Positions 49,082-59,707 are shown, counted from the first letter of the stretch. The stretch: 60,718 nt of DNA from an uncultured Pelagibacteraceae bacterium (GCA_902627735.1 CACOKI010000007.1:1-60718); one strand, 5' to 3'. Notes: a model not told the origin generated them from the letters alone. Numbers and translations are program-made.

Positions 49082-51943
49082 ATGTTTCTCAAAGATTACT
49101 TTCCTGGAATAGAAAAAAAATTTCAAAAATATTTTTTTTCTTATATTTCTTTTGATAGTTCAAAAATAAAAAAGAATTTTATTTTCTTTGCAATTAAAGG
49201 CAATAATCATGATGGTCATGATTTTATAAATCATGCCATAAAAAAAGGAGCAAAAATAATTATCCATGAAAAAAAATTTACAGGGTTAAAGAATGAAATT
49301 TTATTTATATATACTAAAAATATTAGAAAGTTATTGGCTGAGATTGCTTTTAGAATAAATTTTGATAAACCAAAAAATTTAGTATCTGTTACAGGCACTA
49401 ATGGTAAATCCTCTATTGCTGATTTCTATTTTCAAATACTTCAATTAAATAAAAAAAAAGTTGCTTCTATAGGGACATTAGGCATTAGAACTAATAAATC
49501 ATTTAAAAGTTTATCAAATACAACAATAGATCCAATTAAATTAAGTGAAATATTTAAAAATTTAAAAAAACAAAAAATAGAGAATGTTATTATGGAAGCA
49601 TCTAGTCATGGATTAAAACAACATAGATTAGATGGATTATTGTTTGATATAGGTATTTTTACGAATCTTTCTCATGATCACTTGGATTATCATAAAAATT
49701 TTAAAGAATATTTGAATGCAAAAATGTATCTATTTAGAAAGTTATTAAAAAAAAATGGAAATATTGTTACTGATTATTCCATTCCTGAATTTAAAAAAAT
49801 TAAAAAAATTTCTAAAATCAAAAAATTAAAACTTAATTTAATTTTAAGTGATAAAAAAAATTTAGGGATAAAAGTTGTCTCACATATATTCGATGGGGAA
49901 AAACAAATAGTTATTTTAAATTATAAAAAAAAAATTTTAGAATTCAAAGTCAATTTAATTGGAAAGATTCAGATTAAAAATGTATTAATGGCTATATTAG
50001 CCGCTGAAAAAAGTGGTATTAAAATTTCTAATATTATCAAAAATCTAAATTATTTAAAACCTATCAACGGTAGATTAGAAAAGATTGGTCAAATCAAAAA
50101 TAACTCGAAAGTGATTTTAGATTATGCTCACACCCCTGAAGCCTTAAAAACTGTTTTAGAAAATTTGAAAGAACAATTTCCAAATAATAAGATTTCAATA
50201 GTATTTGGCTGCGGCGGAGATCGAGATATTAAAAAGAGATCTAAAATGGGAAAAATTGCAAACATTTATTGTAATCAAATTTATATAACAGATGATAATC
50301 CAAGAAATGAAAATCCAAACTTAATTAGAAAAGAAATTAAAAAAGAAATAAAAAAAAAAGATTTATTTGAAATCGCTGATAGAAAAGAAGCTATAAATAG
50401 AGCTATCTTTAATCTTAAAAGTTCTGAAATTTTATTAATAGCTGGAAAGGGTCACGAAACTACTCAAACTTATAAGAATAAAGTTAGATTTTTTTCTGAT
50501 AGAGAAGTTATTAAAGTAGCAATAAAAAATAAAAATAAAGATTTATCAAATAATATTAAATTAAACATCATTAAAGAGATTTCAAAATCAAAGTTATCGT
50601 TAAAAAAAATTAATTTCAATAATGCAGTAATTAATTCAAGAGATGTGAATAGAAATGATATTTTTTTTACTATTAAAGGAAAAAAAAATGATGCTCACAG
50701 ATATTTAAGCGAGGTATTTAGAAGAAAAGCATCAATTGCAATTGTTGAAAAAATACTAAAGAAATCAAATTATACAAAACAAATAAAAGTAAAAGATACT
50801 TTGAATTTTTTAACTAGGTGTGCGATGACTTTGAGAGATTCTTTAGAAACTAAATTTATAGCAATCACAGGAAGTTGTGGGAAAACATCACTTAAAGATA
50901 TGTTGGGACTTGTTTTAAACAAACATTTTAAAACTACTTTTTCAAAAAAATCTTTTAATAATAAATATGGGGTTCCTTTAAGTTTATTTAATATAAATCA
51001 GAGAGATAAATTTGGTGTATTAGAAGTTGGAATGGATAAAAAAGGAGAAATAGATTTTTTGTCGAAAATTATTAAACCTGATGTGGGAATGATAACAAAT
51101 ATAAGCTTTGCCCATATAAAAAATTTTAAGAATATTTCAGAAATCGCAGCTGCAAAGGGTGAAATCATTAATAATATTAATAAGCATGGGTCAATTATCC
51201 TTAATGCAGATGATAAATTTTTTAATTTTCACAAAAAATTAGCAGCTAAAAAAAATATAAAAGTTTTTTCTTTTTCTTTTAATAAGAAAAATGCAACCGT
51301 TTATATAAAAAAAATCATTAAACAAAAAAATATGTTTAAAATTATTTTTAGGATTAATGATTTAGAAAAATGTTTTTATATAAGAAGAGATTTTAAAAGT
51401 TTTTTATATAATATTTTAGCTACACTTACGGTCATACAAATTTATTTTGATGTGACTAAATTAAATAGAAATATATTTTTGAATATTAAATCAACAGAAG
51501 GCAGAGGAGATATTTCAAAAGTAACACTGAATAAGAGAGAAATTTATCTTATAAATGAAAGCTATAATTCCAACCCGTTATCTTTGACCTCAGCTTTACA
51601 AAATTTTAATAAAATAAATGTAAATGATAAAAAAAAACATATCTTATTAGGAGATATGCTTGAATTAGGAAATCATTCGAAAAAATTACACATCTCTATC
51701 GCAAAAGAAATTAATAAAATTTCGGTAAATAAGGTTCATGTAATTGGTAATGATATTAAAGAAACTTTTAAAAAAATTCATAAAATTAAAAAAGGATTAA
51801 TTTTAAAAAATGATTCGGAATTAGATAAACTTATAGTAAACAATTTGAGGGATGGTGATTATTTAATGGTAAAAGGATCAAATTCAACGGGTTTATTTAA
51901 TCATATAAGTAAATTAAAAAAGATAAATACTTATGCTTTATAA
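49082..51943 (+). CDS. murEF: MurE-MurF fusion (UDP-MurNAc-tripeptide and -pentapeptide ligases)
   Basis: A single 953-residue frame carrying two complete Mur ligases. The MurE half (about 1-485) has the ATP loop TGTNGKS (104-110), HDHLDYH (198-204), a carbamylatable Lys (K214) and DNPR (405-408), the motif for meso-diaminopimelate addition. The MurF half (about 492-953) has the ATP loop TGSCGKT (596-602) and the later NESYNSNPLSL. Together they add meso-DAP and then D-Ala-D-Ala. No separate murF is present in the cluster. MurE-MurF fusions are known in some other bacteria (for example Bordetella). Confidence 0.95.
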   Translation: MFLKDYFPGIEKKFQKYFFSYISFDSSKIKKNFIFFAIKGNNHDGHDFINHAIKKGAKIIIHEKKFTGLKNEILFIYTKNIRKLLAEIAFRINFDKPKNLVSVTGTNGKSSIADFYFQILQLNKKKVASIGTLGIRTNKSFKSLSNTTIDPIKLSEIFKNLKKQKIENVIMEASSHGLKQHRLDGLLFDIGIFTNLSHDHLDYHKNFKEYLNAKMYLFRKLLKKNGNIVTDYSIPEFKKIKKISKIKKLKLNLILSDKKNLGIKVVSHIFDGEKQIVILNYKKKILEFKVNLIGKIQIKNVLMAILAAEKSGIKISNIIKNLNYLKPINGRLEKIGQIKNNSKVILDYAHTPEALKTVLENLKEQFPNNKISIVFGCGGDRDIKKRSKMGKIANIYCNQIYITDDNPRNENPNLIRKEIKKEIKKKDLFEIADRKEAINRAIFNLKSSEILLIAGKGHETTQTYKNKVRFFSDREVIKVAIKNKNKDLSNNIKLNIIKEISKSKLSLKKINFNNAVINSRDVNRNDIFFTIKGKKNDAHRYLSEVFRRKASIAIVEKILKKSNYTKQIKVKDTLNFLTRCAMTLRDSLETKFIAITGSCGKTSLKDMLGLVLNKHFKTTFSKKSFNNKYGVPLSLFNINQRDKFGVLEVGMDKKGEIDFLSKIIKPDVGMITNISFAHIKNFKNISEIAAAKGEIINNINKHGSIILNADDKFFNFHKKLAAKKNIKVFSFSFNKKNATVYIKKIIKQKNMFKIIFRINDLEKCFYIRRDFKSFLYNILATLTVIQIYFDVTKLNRNIFLNIKSTEGRGDISKVTLNKREIYLINESYNSNPLSLTSALQNFNKINVNDKKKHILLGDMLELGNHSKKLHISIAKEINKISVNKVHVIGNDIKETFKKIHKIKKGLILKNDSELDKLIVNNLRDGDYLMVKGSNSTGLFNHISKLKKINTYAL

Positions 51944-53018
51944 TTTTCTTTTAAATTTTGTAGATATTTTTTCTTTTTTAAATGTGTTTAAATACATAAC
52001 TTTTAGAACTGGTTTAGCAGTATTTACTTCATTAATTATAGTTCTACTAATCGGTAATCCATTTATCAGATTTTTTGCTAATAAAGAAATTACAAATCCA
52101 ATAAGAGATGATGGCCCTTCAGATCATATTATAAAAAAAATTGGGACACCGACAATGGGAGGTTTAATTATTTTAACAGGATTATTAATTTCAGTATTAA
52201 TGTGGGGTAATTTAAAAAATATTTACGTAATTTTTGCTCTATATATTGCAATATCGTTTGGGTTATTAGGAGCTTATGATGACTATAAAAAAATAAAATA
52301 TAAAAATTCTTCAGGGATATCATCTAAAATAAAATTAATAATTCAAATCATACTTGCTATAATAGGATTGTTATTTTTAAATGAATTTTCAAATAATGCT
52401 GATTTAACAAACTTATTTTTTCCATTTTTTAAAAACTTAATAATAAATTTAGGTTGGTTTTTTATTCCTTTTGCGGTTTTTGTAATTGTTGGATCATCAA
52501 ATGCTGTTAATTTGACGGATGGTTTGGATGGTCTAGCAACAGTACCAGTTATTCTAGTTGCTGTTTGCTTTGCTTTTATAAGTTACGTAACTGGAAATAT
52601 AGTTTTTTCAGATTATTTACAAATTCCATATATTGAAGGCACAGGAGAAATTTCAATTTTTTGTGGAGCTATTATAGGAGCTTGTTTAGGTTTTTTATGG
52701 TTCAATGCACCACCTGCAAAAATATTTATGGGTGATACAGGATCTCTTTCTCTTGGGGGTTCCTTAGGAGCTGTAGGAATTATAACAAAACACGAAATAG
52801 TTTTAGCAATAACCGGTGGACTATTTGTTTTAGAGGCCGTTTCAGTTATGGTACAAGTTATTTCTTTCAAATTAACCGGAAAAAGAATATTTAAGATGGC
52901 GCCTATACACCATCATTTTGAAAAAAAAGGTTGGCCTGAATCCACTGTTGTAATTAGGTTTTGGATAATCTCAATTATTTTAGCAATGGTTGGCTTAGCT
53001 ACACTAAAACTTAGATAA
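51933..53018 (+). CDS. mraY: Phospho-N-acetylmuramoyl-pentapeptide transferase
   Basis: An integral membrane enzyme that makes lipid I from UDP-MurNAc-pentapeptide and undecaprenyl phosphate. The signature motifs are GAYDDYKKI, the Asp-rich NLTDGLDGLATVP, GDTGSLSLGG, and the HHH motif in MAPIHHHFEKKGWPE. Ten or so membrane segments fit the family, and 361 residues is standard. It overlaps murEF by 11 bases. murD starts 12 bases after its stop. Confidence 0.97.
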   Translation: MLYNFLLNFVDIFSFLNVFKYITFRTGLAVFTSLIIVLLIGNPFIRFFANKEITNPIRDDGPSDHIIKKIGTPTMGGLIILTGLLISVLMWGNLKNIYVIFALYIAISFGLLGAYDDYKKIKYKNSSGISSKIKLIIQIILAIIGLLFLNEFSNNADLTNLFFPFFKNLIINLGWFFIPFAVFVIVGSSNAVNLTDGLDGLATVPVILVAVCFAFISYVTGNIVFSDYLQIPYIEGTGEISIFCGAIIGACLGFLWFNAPPAKIFMGDTGSLSLGGSLGAVGIITKHEIVLAITGGLFVLEAVSVMVQVISFKLTGKRIFKMAPIHHHFEKKGWPESTVVIRFWIISIILAMVGLATLKLR

Positions 53019-53029
53019 AAGGCACAAGT

Positions 53030-54322
53030 TTGAATATCTTTTTGAATAAAAAAATATTGATTTATGGTTTAGGAAAAAGTGGATTGTCTTCATTCACGTT
53101 TCTTAAGAAAAAAAGTGAGGTATTTTTATATGATGACAATCTCTCAAAGGTCAAAGCTTTAAATTTAAAAAAAAACTCTATTACTTATAAAAATATATTA
53201 AAATCAACATTTGATCAAATAATTATCAGTCCTGGGATTGATATCAACAAATGTAAATTGTCTAAATTTCTTAAGAAAAATAATTATAAAGTTTATTCTG
53301 ATTTAGATGTTTTTTATTCATTTTATAAAAATGATTGTATTACAATTACAGGCACAAATGGAAAATCTACAACCTGTCAACTTCTGTATGAAATTTTATT
53401 AAATCAAAAAGCTGATGTTAAATTAGTAGGAAATATCGGCAACCCAATTTTATCTGTTAAAAGAATAAATAAAAAAACAATATTTGTTATTGAGGCCTCA
53501 TCTTATCAATTAGAATATAGCAAGATTTTTAAATCAAAATATGCTGTCATCCTTAATATATCTCCAGATCATATTGAAAGACACAAAACTCTAAAAAGAT
53601 ATGTTAAAGCTAAATTTAAGTTACTTAAAAATCAATCAAAAGGAAATTTTGCATTTGTTAAAAAAAATGATTTTCTTATCAGTCAAGAATTAAAAGCAAA
53701 TAAATTGAATTGTAAAGTTGTAAAGGTGAATACAAAAAAAAATAACAAACTTATTGAGAAAATAAAAAATAAGTACTTTATGACCGAAACTAATATGGAA
53801 AACCTTTCATTTGCTTTTGAAATATCTAAAAAATTAAAGCTTAAACATAGGTTAATAGAGCAAACAATTCAAAAATTTAATGGATTAAAATTTCGTCAAC
53901 AAATCATTGTAAAAAAAAAATTTCTTAAAATTATCAATGACTCCAAATCTACAAGTTTTTCTTCATCTATAGGAGTACTTAAATCAAATCAAAATATTTA
54001 TTGGCTATTAGGAGGAATTCCTAAAAAAGGAGATAAATTTATTCTACCAAGAAAATATTTTAAAAATATCAAAGCTTTTGTTTATGGTAAAAATAAAAAA
54101 TTTTTTAATGAAAAACTAAAAAATAAAATTGAATATAAAAATTTTGATAATTTAAAAGACGCTCTAAAAAAGGTTTTTTTCATTATTAATAAGAATAAAT
54201 TTATTTATAAAACAATATTGTTTAGTCCATGTGCTGCATCATTTGATAGTTTTAAAAATTTCGAAGATAGAGGTTCTTATTTTAACAATTTGATTAAAAA
54301 TTATTTTAATGTTGCCAAATAG
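53030..54322 (+). CDS. murD: UDP-N-acetylmuramoylalanine-D-glutamate ligase
   Basis: Adds D-Glu to UDP-MurNAc-L-Ala. Seen motifs are YGLGKSGLSS, the ATP loop TGTNGKSTTCQLL, EASSYQLEYS, ILNISPDHIERH and the C-terminal LFSPCAASFDSFKNFEDRG. At 430 residues it is normal. Translation appears to start at TTG (53030), since no in-frame ATG precedes the first Rossmann strand. It overlaps ftsW by 14 bases. Confidence 0.94.
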   Translation: MNIFLNKKILIYGLGKSGLSSFTFLKKKSEVFLYDDNLSKVKALNLKKNSITYKNILKSTFDQIIISPGIDINKCKLSKFLKKNNYKVYSDLDVFYSFYKNDCITITGTNGKSTTCQLLYEILLNQKADVKLVGNIGNPILSVKRINKKTIFVIEASSYQLEYSKIFKSKYAVILNISPDHIERHKTLKRYVKAKFKLLKNQSKGNFAFVKKNDFLISQELKANKLNCKVVKVNTKKNNKLIEKIKNKYFMTETNMENLSFAFEISKKLKLKHRLIEQTIQKFNGLKFRQQIIVKKKFLKIINDSKSTSFSSSIGVLKSNQNIYWLLGGIPKKGDKFILPRKYFKNIKAFVYGKNKKFFNEKLKNKIEYKNFDNLKDALKKVFFIINKNKFIYKTILFSPCAASFDSFKNFEDRGSYFNNLIKNYFNVAK

Positions 54323-55433
54323 ATCAATATATAATTTATATTATGAATGGTGGAAAAATATTGATAAATTTTTATTTTTATTAATAATTTTATTATTCAT
54401 TACGGGATTATTTTTTTCATTAGTATCTACGTCTTTGTTAGTTTCAGATAAATTGAATACGAATGATTATACCTTTTTCTTCAAACACTTATCATTTGTT
54501 TTTTTAGGAATTATTATAATATTTGTTTTATCCTCAATTAATGAAGAAAGATTATTTAAAATTTCTCCCATAATCTTTTTATTATCTATAATTTTTTTAT
54601 TTTTAGTACCTATCGTTGGTGTTGAAGTGAATAGTGCTAAAAGATGGATTGATTTTTATTTTTTACCAAGATTCCAACCAATTGAATTAGTTAAACCATT
54701 TTTAATAATTCTAATTAGTATTATTTTGAGTAGTGAAAAATATGCAAATATTTATTTTAAATATTTAATTACATTTTTAATAACACTAATAATAGCATTG
54801 TTATTAGCTTCCCAGCCTGATATTGGGCAAACTTTATTAGTTTTTTTTATTTGGTCAGTTTTAATTTTTATTTCTGGAATAAATACTATTTTTTTATTTG
54901 TTTCCTGTTTTACCTTATCAATAATTCTTTATTTTTTGATTAAGTTTATTCCTAAGTTCGAATACATTAAAAGTAGAATATTATCATTTTTTAATAGTGA
55001 GACAGGAACTCATAACGCACAATCAGAAAAAGCAATAGACTCTATTATAAGTGGAGGATATTTTGGCAAAGGAATTGGAGAAGGTACTCTAAAAAACAGA
55101 GTGCCTGAAGCTCATACAGATTATATAATTTCAGTTATCTCAGAGGAGTTTGGCGTTATTGCCATAATTTTAATCCTATTTTTATTTTTAATATTTATTT
55201 ATTCAGTATTTAAAAAAGTTTATTTGGAAGATAAAGAGAGGATAAAATTAATTTTAGTAGGTTGCGTGAGTCTTATTTTAGTTCAAGCGATGATACATAT
55301 TGGAGTTAATATAAGATTATTTCCTACTACAGGAATGACACTTCCTTTTATTAGTTATGGTGGTTCCTCAATAATAAGTGTTTCAATTTTATCTGGAATT
55401 ATTTTGAATTTAACTAAAAGAAGAATTAAATAA
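54309..55433 (+). CDS. ftsW: Septal peptidoglycan glycosyltransferase FtsW
   Basis: A SEDS-family lipid II polymerase of 374 residues with about ten membrane helices. The SEDS signatures are seen as SAKRWIDF, PIELVKPF, ASQPDIGQTLL, and the large loop ending VPEAHTDYIISVISEEFG with FPTTGMTLPFISYGGSS near the C-terminus. It works with FtsI at the septum. It is followed by murG with one base between stop and start. Confidence 0.95.
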   Translation: MLPNRSIYNLYYEWWKNIDKFLFLLIILLFITGLFFSLVSTSLLVSDKLNTNDYTFFFKHLSFVFLGIIIIFVLSSINEERLFKISPIIFLLSIIFLFLVPIVGVEVNSAKRWIDFYFLPRFQPIELVKPFLIILISIILSSEKYANIYFKYLITFLITLIIALLLASQPDIGQTLLVFFIWSVLIFISGINTIFLFVSCFTLSIILYFLIKFIPKFEYIKSRILSFFNSETGTHNAQSEKAIDSIISGGYFGKGIGEGTLKNRVPEAHTDYIISVISEEFGVIAIILILFLFLIFIYSVFKKVYLEDKERIKLILVGCVSLILVQAMIHIGVNIRLFPTTGMTLPFISYGGSSIISVSILSGIILNLTKRRIK

Positions 55434-55434
55434 A

Positions 55435-56499
55435 ATGAAAAAAAAAATTTTAATTACTACCGGTGGCTCAGGCGGTCATGTAATACCCGCATTAATTCTT
55501 TATAATCATTTGTTTAAAAAATTTGATATAATTATAACAACAGACAAAAGAGGATTGAATTTTTTTGATAAAAAAATAAATAAACTTAAAATAATAAATA
55601 CTCCAAGATTAAATAACATATTTTTATTACCTTTCAATTTATTCAAGATACTATTTTTAACTCTTAAATCATTTTTTCTAATAAAAGGTCAAAAGATAGA
55701 AAAAATTATTTCCACAGGAGGTTATATGTCTTTACCTTTAATTTTAGCTGCTAAATTTTGTAGATTAAAAATTTATTTATTAGAACCAAATTTGGTTCTT
55801 GGACGTTCAAATAGATTTTTTTTGAATTCTTGTGAAAAAATTCTTTGCTATAGTAATCAAATTAAAAATTTTCCCAATCAATTTAAAGATAAAATAGTTT
55901 TAATCAATCCTTTAGTAAGGGAGGAATTTTATAAAATTGACCAAAATATAATTAAAAAAAGTCAATTCAATTTATTAATTATAGGGGGAAGTCAGGGGGC
56001 TACAATTTTTGATGAAAATTTAAAAAACTTTATTGTTAATGTTTCAAAAAAGTACTCAATTAAAATTATTCAACAAACAAACAAAAAAAATGTTTTAAAT
56101 CTTGAAAAATTTTACACAGATAAAAATATTGAAAACTTCATATTTAGTTTTAATGATAATTTTAAAAAAATAATCCAAGAAACTGATTTAAGTATTACAA
56201 GAGCTGGAGCCTCAACTTTAGCAGAGTTGTCAATATCGAATATACCATTTCTAGCAGTGCCATTACCAACATCAAAAGATAAACATCAATTAGAGAATGC
56301 GAATTTTTATAAAAACAAAGATTGTTGTTGGGTTCTTGAACAAAATAAATTTGAGGATAATGTTGAGCAGATTTTATTGAATATTTTGGAAAATAGAGAA
56401 GATTTATTGAGAAAAAAAGAAAATTTAAAGAAATTAAATTACCAAAATACCTGGATAAATGTTAATCAAAAAATATTAAGCACTTTAAATGAAAATTGA
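55435..56499 (+). CDS. murG: Lipid II synthase MurG (GlcNAc transferase)
   Basis: Transfers GlcNAc to lipid I on the inner face of the membrane. The N-terminal glycine loop TTGGSGGHVIPALIL, STGGYMSLPLILAA, the second glycine loop IIGGSQGATIFD and the UDP-GlcNAc pocket TRAGASTLAELSISNIPFLAVPLP are present. At 354 residues it is standard for a GT28 enzyme. It overlaps murC by 11 bases. Confidence 0.97.
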   Translation: MKKKILITTGGSGGHVIPALILYNHLFKKFDIIITTDKRGLNFFDKKINKLKIINTPRLNNIFLLPFNLFKILFLTLKSFFLIKGQKIEKIISTGGYMSLPLILAAKFCRLKIYLLEPNLVLGRSNRFFLNSCEKILCYSNQIKNFPNQFKDKIVLINPLVREEFYKIDQNIIKKSQFNLLIIGGSQGATIFDENLKNFIVNVSKKYSIKIIQQTNKKNVLNLEKFYTDKNIENFIFSFNDNFKKIIQETDLSITRAGASTLAELSISNIPFLAVPLPTSKDKHQLENANFYKNKDCCWVLEQNKFEDNVEQILLNILENREDLLRKKENLKKLNYQNTWINVNQKILSTLNEN

Positions 56500-57886
56500 A
56501 TTAGCAAAAAATGAAATAATCCACTTTGTTGGCATTGGTGGTATTGGAATGAGTGGTCTTTCATTAATTATGAAAGGTAAAGGCTTCAGAATTCAAGGAA
56601 GTGATATTTCTCTTAATAAAAACATTGAAAGACTAAAAAAAGAAAAGATTAAGGTTTTTATTGGCCATAAAAGACAAAATCTTAAAAATGCTACAATCGT
56701 TGTTATTTCCTCAGCAATAAAAAAAAATAATCCTGAGTTGTTAGAGGCAAAAAGAAAAAATTTACCAGTTATTAAAAGAGGTAAAATGTTAGCCCATATC
56801 GTTACTTTAATGAAAAATATTGTTGTTGTAGGTTCTCACGGAAAAACTACAACTACTTCTTTAATTGCCTCTATCTTTCAAAAAACCAAATTAGATCCGA
56901 CAATAATCAATGGCGGGGTTATTAATTCAATTAAAAGTTCAGCCAAACTGGGAAAAAGTGATTGGTCAATTTTAGAAGCTGATGAGTCAGATGGTAGTTT
57001 TGTTCATATACCACCAACTTATTCTATCATTACAAATATTGATAGAGAACACATGGATTTCTACAAATCTATGGATGAACTAAAGAATTATTTTATTCAA
57101 TTTTTAGATAAGGTCCCTTCTTTTGGTAAATCATTTATTTGCATTGATGACAAAATGAATATTGAATTAATTAAAGATTTAAAAACTAAGAATTTTTATA
57201 CTTACGGAAGCAATTTAAAATCTAATTTTTTGATTAAGAATATCAAACAAAGCAAAGAATTTACTGATTTTGATTTAATTTTAAATCTTCCAAATAAAAA
57301 AAAAAAGAGTATTAAAAAAATTAGAATTCCTCTACTTGGTTTACATAATGTTAGAAATTCAGTTGCAGCTATTGCAGTTGCCCTAACAGTTGGAATATCT
57401 ATTTCCAGTATAAAAAGAGGACTGTTTAATTTCGAAGGTGTTCAAAGAAGATTCAATAAAATTTTTACTTATAAGGAAATTGATTTTTACGATGATTATG
57501 CTCATCATCCAACAGAAATTGAGTTCGTTTTGGATGGGGTAAATGAAGTATATAAAAATTTTGATAAAGTTTGTGTTTTTCAACCACATAGAATTTCTAG
57601 ATTAAAAGATTTAAAAAAAGAATTTTCTTTCTCATTTAAAAAAGCTGATATTGTTATTTTATGCCCAATTTATACTGCGGGAGAAAAAATTAAATTAGGT
57701 TTTAATTATCTTAATTTCGCAAAAGAAATTATTAAAAATTCTAATGTAAAATTATTTATGGTTGATAACAAAATTCAACTAGCAAAATTTATAAAAAATA
57801 ATATTTATGGAAAAAAAATCGTGATTGGGATGGGTGCAGGCACTATTACAAATTGGATTAGAGATTTGCCAAAATATATCAAATGA
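56489..57886 (+). CDS. murC: UDP-N-acetylmuramate-L-alanine ligase
   Basis: Adds the first amino acid, L-Ala, to UDP-MurNAc. Motifs are HFVGIGGIGMSGLSLIM, the ATP loop GSHGKTTTTSLIA, EADESDGSFVHI, TNIDREHMDFY and the C-terminal YDDYAHHPTEIEFVL. At 465 residues it is standard. It overlaps both murG and murB (4 bases), so expression within the cluster is tightly coupled. Confidence 0.97.
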   Translation: MKIELAKNEIIHFVGIGGIGMSGLSLIMKGKGFRIQGSDISLNKNIERLKKEKIKVFIGHKRQNLKNATIVVISSAIKKNNPELLEAKRKNLPVIKRGKMLAHIVTLMKNIVVVGSHGKTTTTSLIASIFQKTKLDPTIINGGVINSIKSSAKLGKSDWSILEADESDGSFVHIPPTYSIITNIDREHMDFYKSMDELKNYFIQFLDKVPSFGKSFICIDDKMNIELIKDLKTKNFYTYGSNLKSNFLIKNIKQSKEFTDFDLILNLPNKKKKSIKKIRIPLLGLHNVRNSVAAIAVALTVGISISSIKRGLFNFEGVQRRFNKIFTYKEIDFYDDYAHHPTEIEFVLDGVNEVYKNFDKVCVFQPHRISRLKDLKKEFSFSFKKADIVILCPIYTAGEKIKLGFNYLNFAKEIIKNSNVKLFMVDNKIQLAKFIKNNIYGKKIVIGMGAGTITNWIRDLPKYIK

Positions 57887-58791
57887 AAACAAATCAATTA
57901 AAAAATTTACTAAAAGAATATAGCGCTGATGTAAAATTTGAATATGATCTAAAAAAGAAAAATTGGTTTAATATTGGAGGAAAGACTAAAGTTTATTACA
58001 AAGCAGACAATTTAAAAGATTTAGTAAGTTTCATTAAAAAAATAAACAATAAAGAAAAGATATTTATTTTAGGTGCAGGTTCAAATACTTTAATATCTGA
58101 TAGTTTATTTGATGGTGTTGTTATCAAGCTTGGTAAGAATTTTAATAATATTTCATTGTTAGGAAAAGATATAATAATTGCTGGAACTGCGGTTTTAGAT
58201 AAAACTTTATCAGATTTTGCTTTAAAAAATAGTTTAAGTGGATTTGAATTTTTATCTTGTATCCCTGGCACAATAGGTGGCGGAATAAAAATGAATGCGG
58301 GGTGTTTTGGAAAAGAATTCAAAGATATATTGGTTTCTATACAAGCAATTAATAATTTGGGACAGGTAGTAACAATTCCAGTCGAAGAGATAAAATTTGA
58401 GTATAGAAAAAATAATTTATCTGAAAACTTAATTTTCTTAAGCGCATCTTTTAAAGGTGTAAAAGCTGATACTAAGAAAATTGAAGAAGAAACAATGAGG
58501 CTTAAAGCTGAGAAAGAAAAGAATCAACCAACCAGAATAAAAACAAGTGGAAGTACTTTTAAAAATCCAATATTACAAACACAAAAAAAAGTTTGGGAAC
58601 TTATAAAAGAGTCAGTCCCGCTAGACATAAGTTTTGGAGACGCATGCATTTCAGAAAAACATTGCAATTTTTTTGTTAACAAAGGCGATGCATCGTTTGA
58701 AGATATGATAAGGTTAATTGAGTTTGTATCTAAAAAAGTTTTAGAAAAAACTGGTATTAGTTTAGAAACAGAAATTAAAATATTAAAATAA
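57883..58791 (+). CDS. murB: UDP-N-acetylenolpyruvoylglucosamine reductase
   Basis: An FAD enzyme that reduces the enolpyruvyl group to make UDP-MurNAc. Motifs are NWFNIGGKTKVYYKADN, the FAD-binding LGAGSNTLISD, SCIPGTIGGGIKMNAGCFG, and the catalytic Ser in KTSGSTFKNP. The shorter 302-residue type II form matches alphaproteobacteria. ddl starts one base after its stop. Confidence 0.96.
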   Translation: MKTNQLKNLLKEYSADVKFEYDLKKKNWFNIGGKTKVYYKADNLKDLVSFIKKINNKEKIFILGAGSNTLISDSLFDGVVIKLGKNFNNISLLGKDIIIAGTAVLDKTLSDFALKNSLSGFEFLSCIPGTIGGGIKMNAGCFGKEFKDILVSIQAINNLGQVVTIPVEEIKFEYRKNNLSENLIFLSASFKGVKADTKKIEEETMRLKAEKEKNQPTRIKTSGSTFKNPILQTQKKVWELIKESVPLDISFGDACISEKHCNFFVNKGDASFEDMIRLIEFVSKKVLEKTGISLETEIKILK

Positions 58792-58792
58792 A

Positions 58793-59707
58793 TTGAAAAA
58801 GAAAATTTTGATAATTTCAGGTGGCATCTCAAAAGAGAGATTAATTAGTTTGGATACAGGCAAACAAGTAGCAAAAGAACTTAGAAAAAATGGTTATCAA
58901 ATAAAAATATGTGAACCAAATTTCAGGTTACTAGATACTATTAAATCTTTTAAACCCAATATTATATTTAATGCTCTGCATGGTCAGTTTGGAGAAGATG
59001 GTTATATTCAAACAATTTTAGAGACTACAAATATTCCTTATACTCATTCAGGAGTTATTTCATCTGCAATAGCAATGAATAAAGAGTTGTCAAAAAAAAT
59101 TTTTATTAAAAACAAAATTTTAACACCAAAATATTTACTATATTCTTTTGAAGAGACAAAATCTCAATTGATAAAAAAAATTAAAAAAAAATTAAAATTT
59201 CCTGTGGTGATCAAACCTATTAATGAAGGATCTAGTGTGAATGTATTCATTTGCACGAAATTTAATATTTTAAAGAATTTAAAATTTCTTCAGGAATATA
59301 AAAAAATTATAATAGAGGAATTTATTCCTGGTAGAGAGATTCAGGCAGCAATTATTGGTCAGCAGAAACTTGGAGCAATTGAATTAAAACCAAAAAGAAA
59401 ATTTTATGATTATCAAGCAAAATATAATCCTAAGGCTAAAACAGAACACATTATTCCAGTAAACTTATCTAAAGAAAAATATAATAAGTTAATGGATATA
59501 GCACTCAGAACACATAAATTGATAGGATGTAAAGGTGTAACAAGATCAGATTTTAAATATCATAATAATAAATTTTATTTATTAGAAATTAATACTCAGC
59601 CAGGAATGACAAAACTTTCTTTAGTTCCAGAGATAGCTGCTTATCAAGGTATTTGTTTTATTGAATTGATTAGATTGATTTTAAAAGATGCTAAGACAAA
59701 TAAATAA
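58793..59707 (+). CDS. ddl: D-alanine-D-alanine ligase
   Basis: Makes the D-Ala-D-Ala dipeptide used by the MurF half of the fusion. It has the opening ILIISGGISKERLISLDTGKQ, ALHGQFGEDGYIQTILE, the ATP-grasp core FPVVIKPINEGSSVNVF and the metal site LLEINTQPGMTKLSLVPE. At 304 residues it is standard. The start appears to be TTG at 58793. Its 3' end overlaps ftsQ by 20 bases. Confidence 0.96.
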   Translation: MKKKILIISGGISKERLISLDTGKQVAKELRKNGYQIKICEPNFRLLDTIKSFKPNIIFNALHGQFGEDGYIQTILETTNIPYTHSGVISSAIAMNKELSKKIFIKNKILTPKYLLYSFEETKSQLIKKIKKKLKFPVVIKPINEGSSVNVFICTKFNILKNLKFLQEYKKIIIEEFIPGREIQAAIIGQQKLGAIELKPKRKFYDYQAKYNPKAKTEHIIPVNLSKEKYNKLMDIALRTHKLIGCKGVTRSDFKYHNNKFYLLEINTQPGMTKLSLVPEIAAYQGICFIELIRLILKDAKTNK

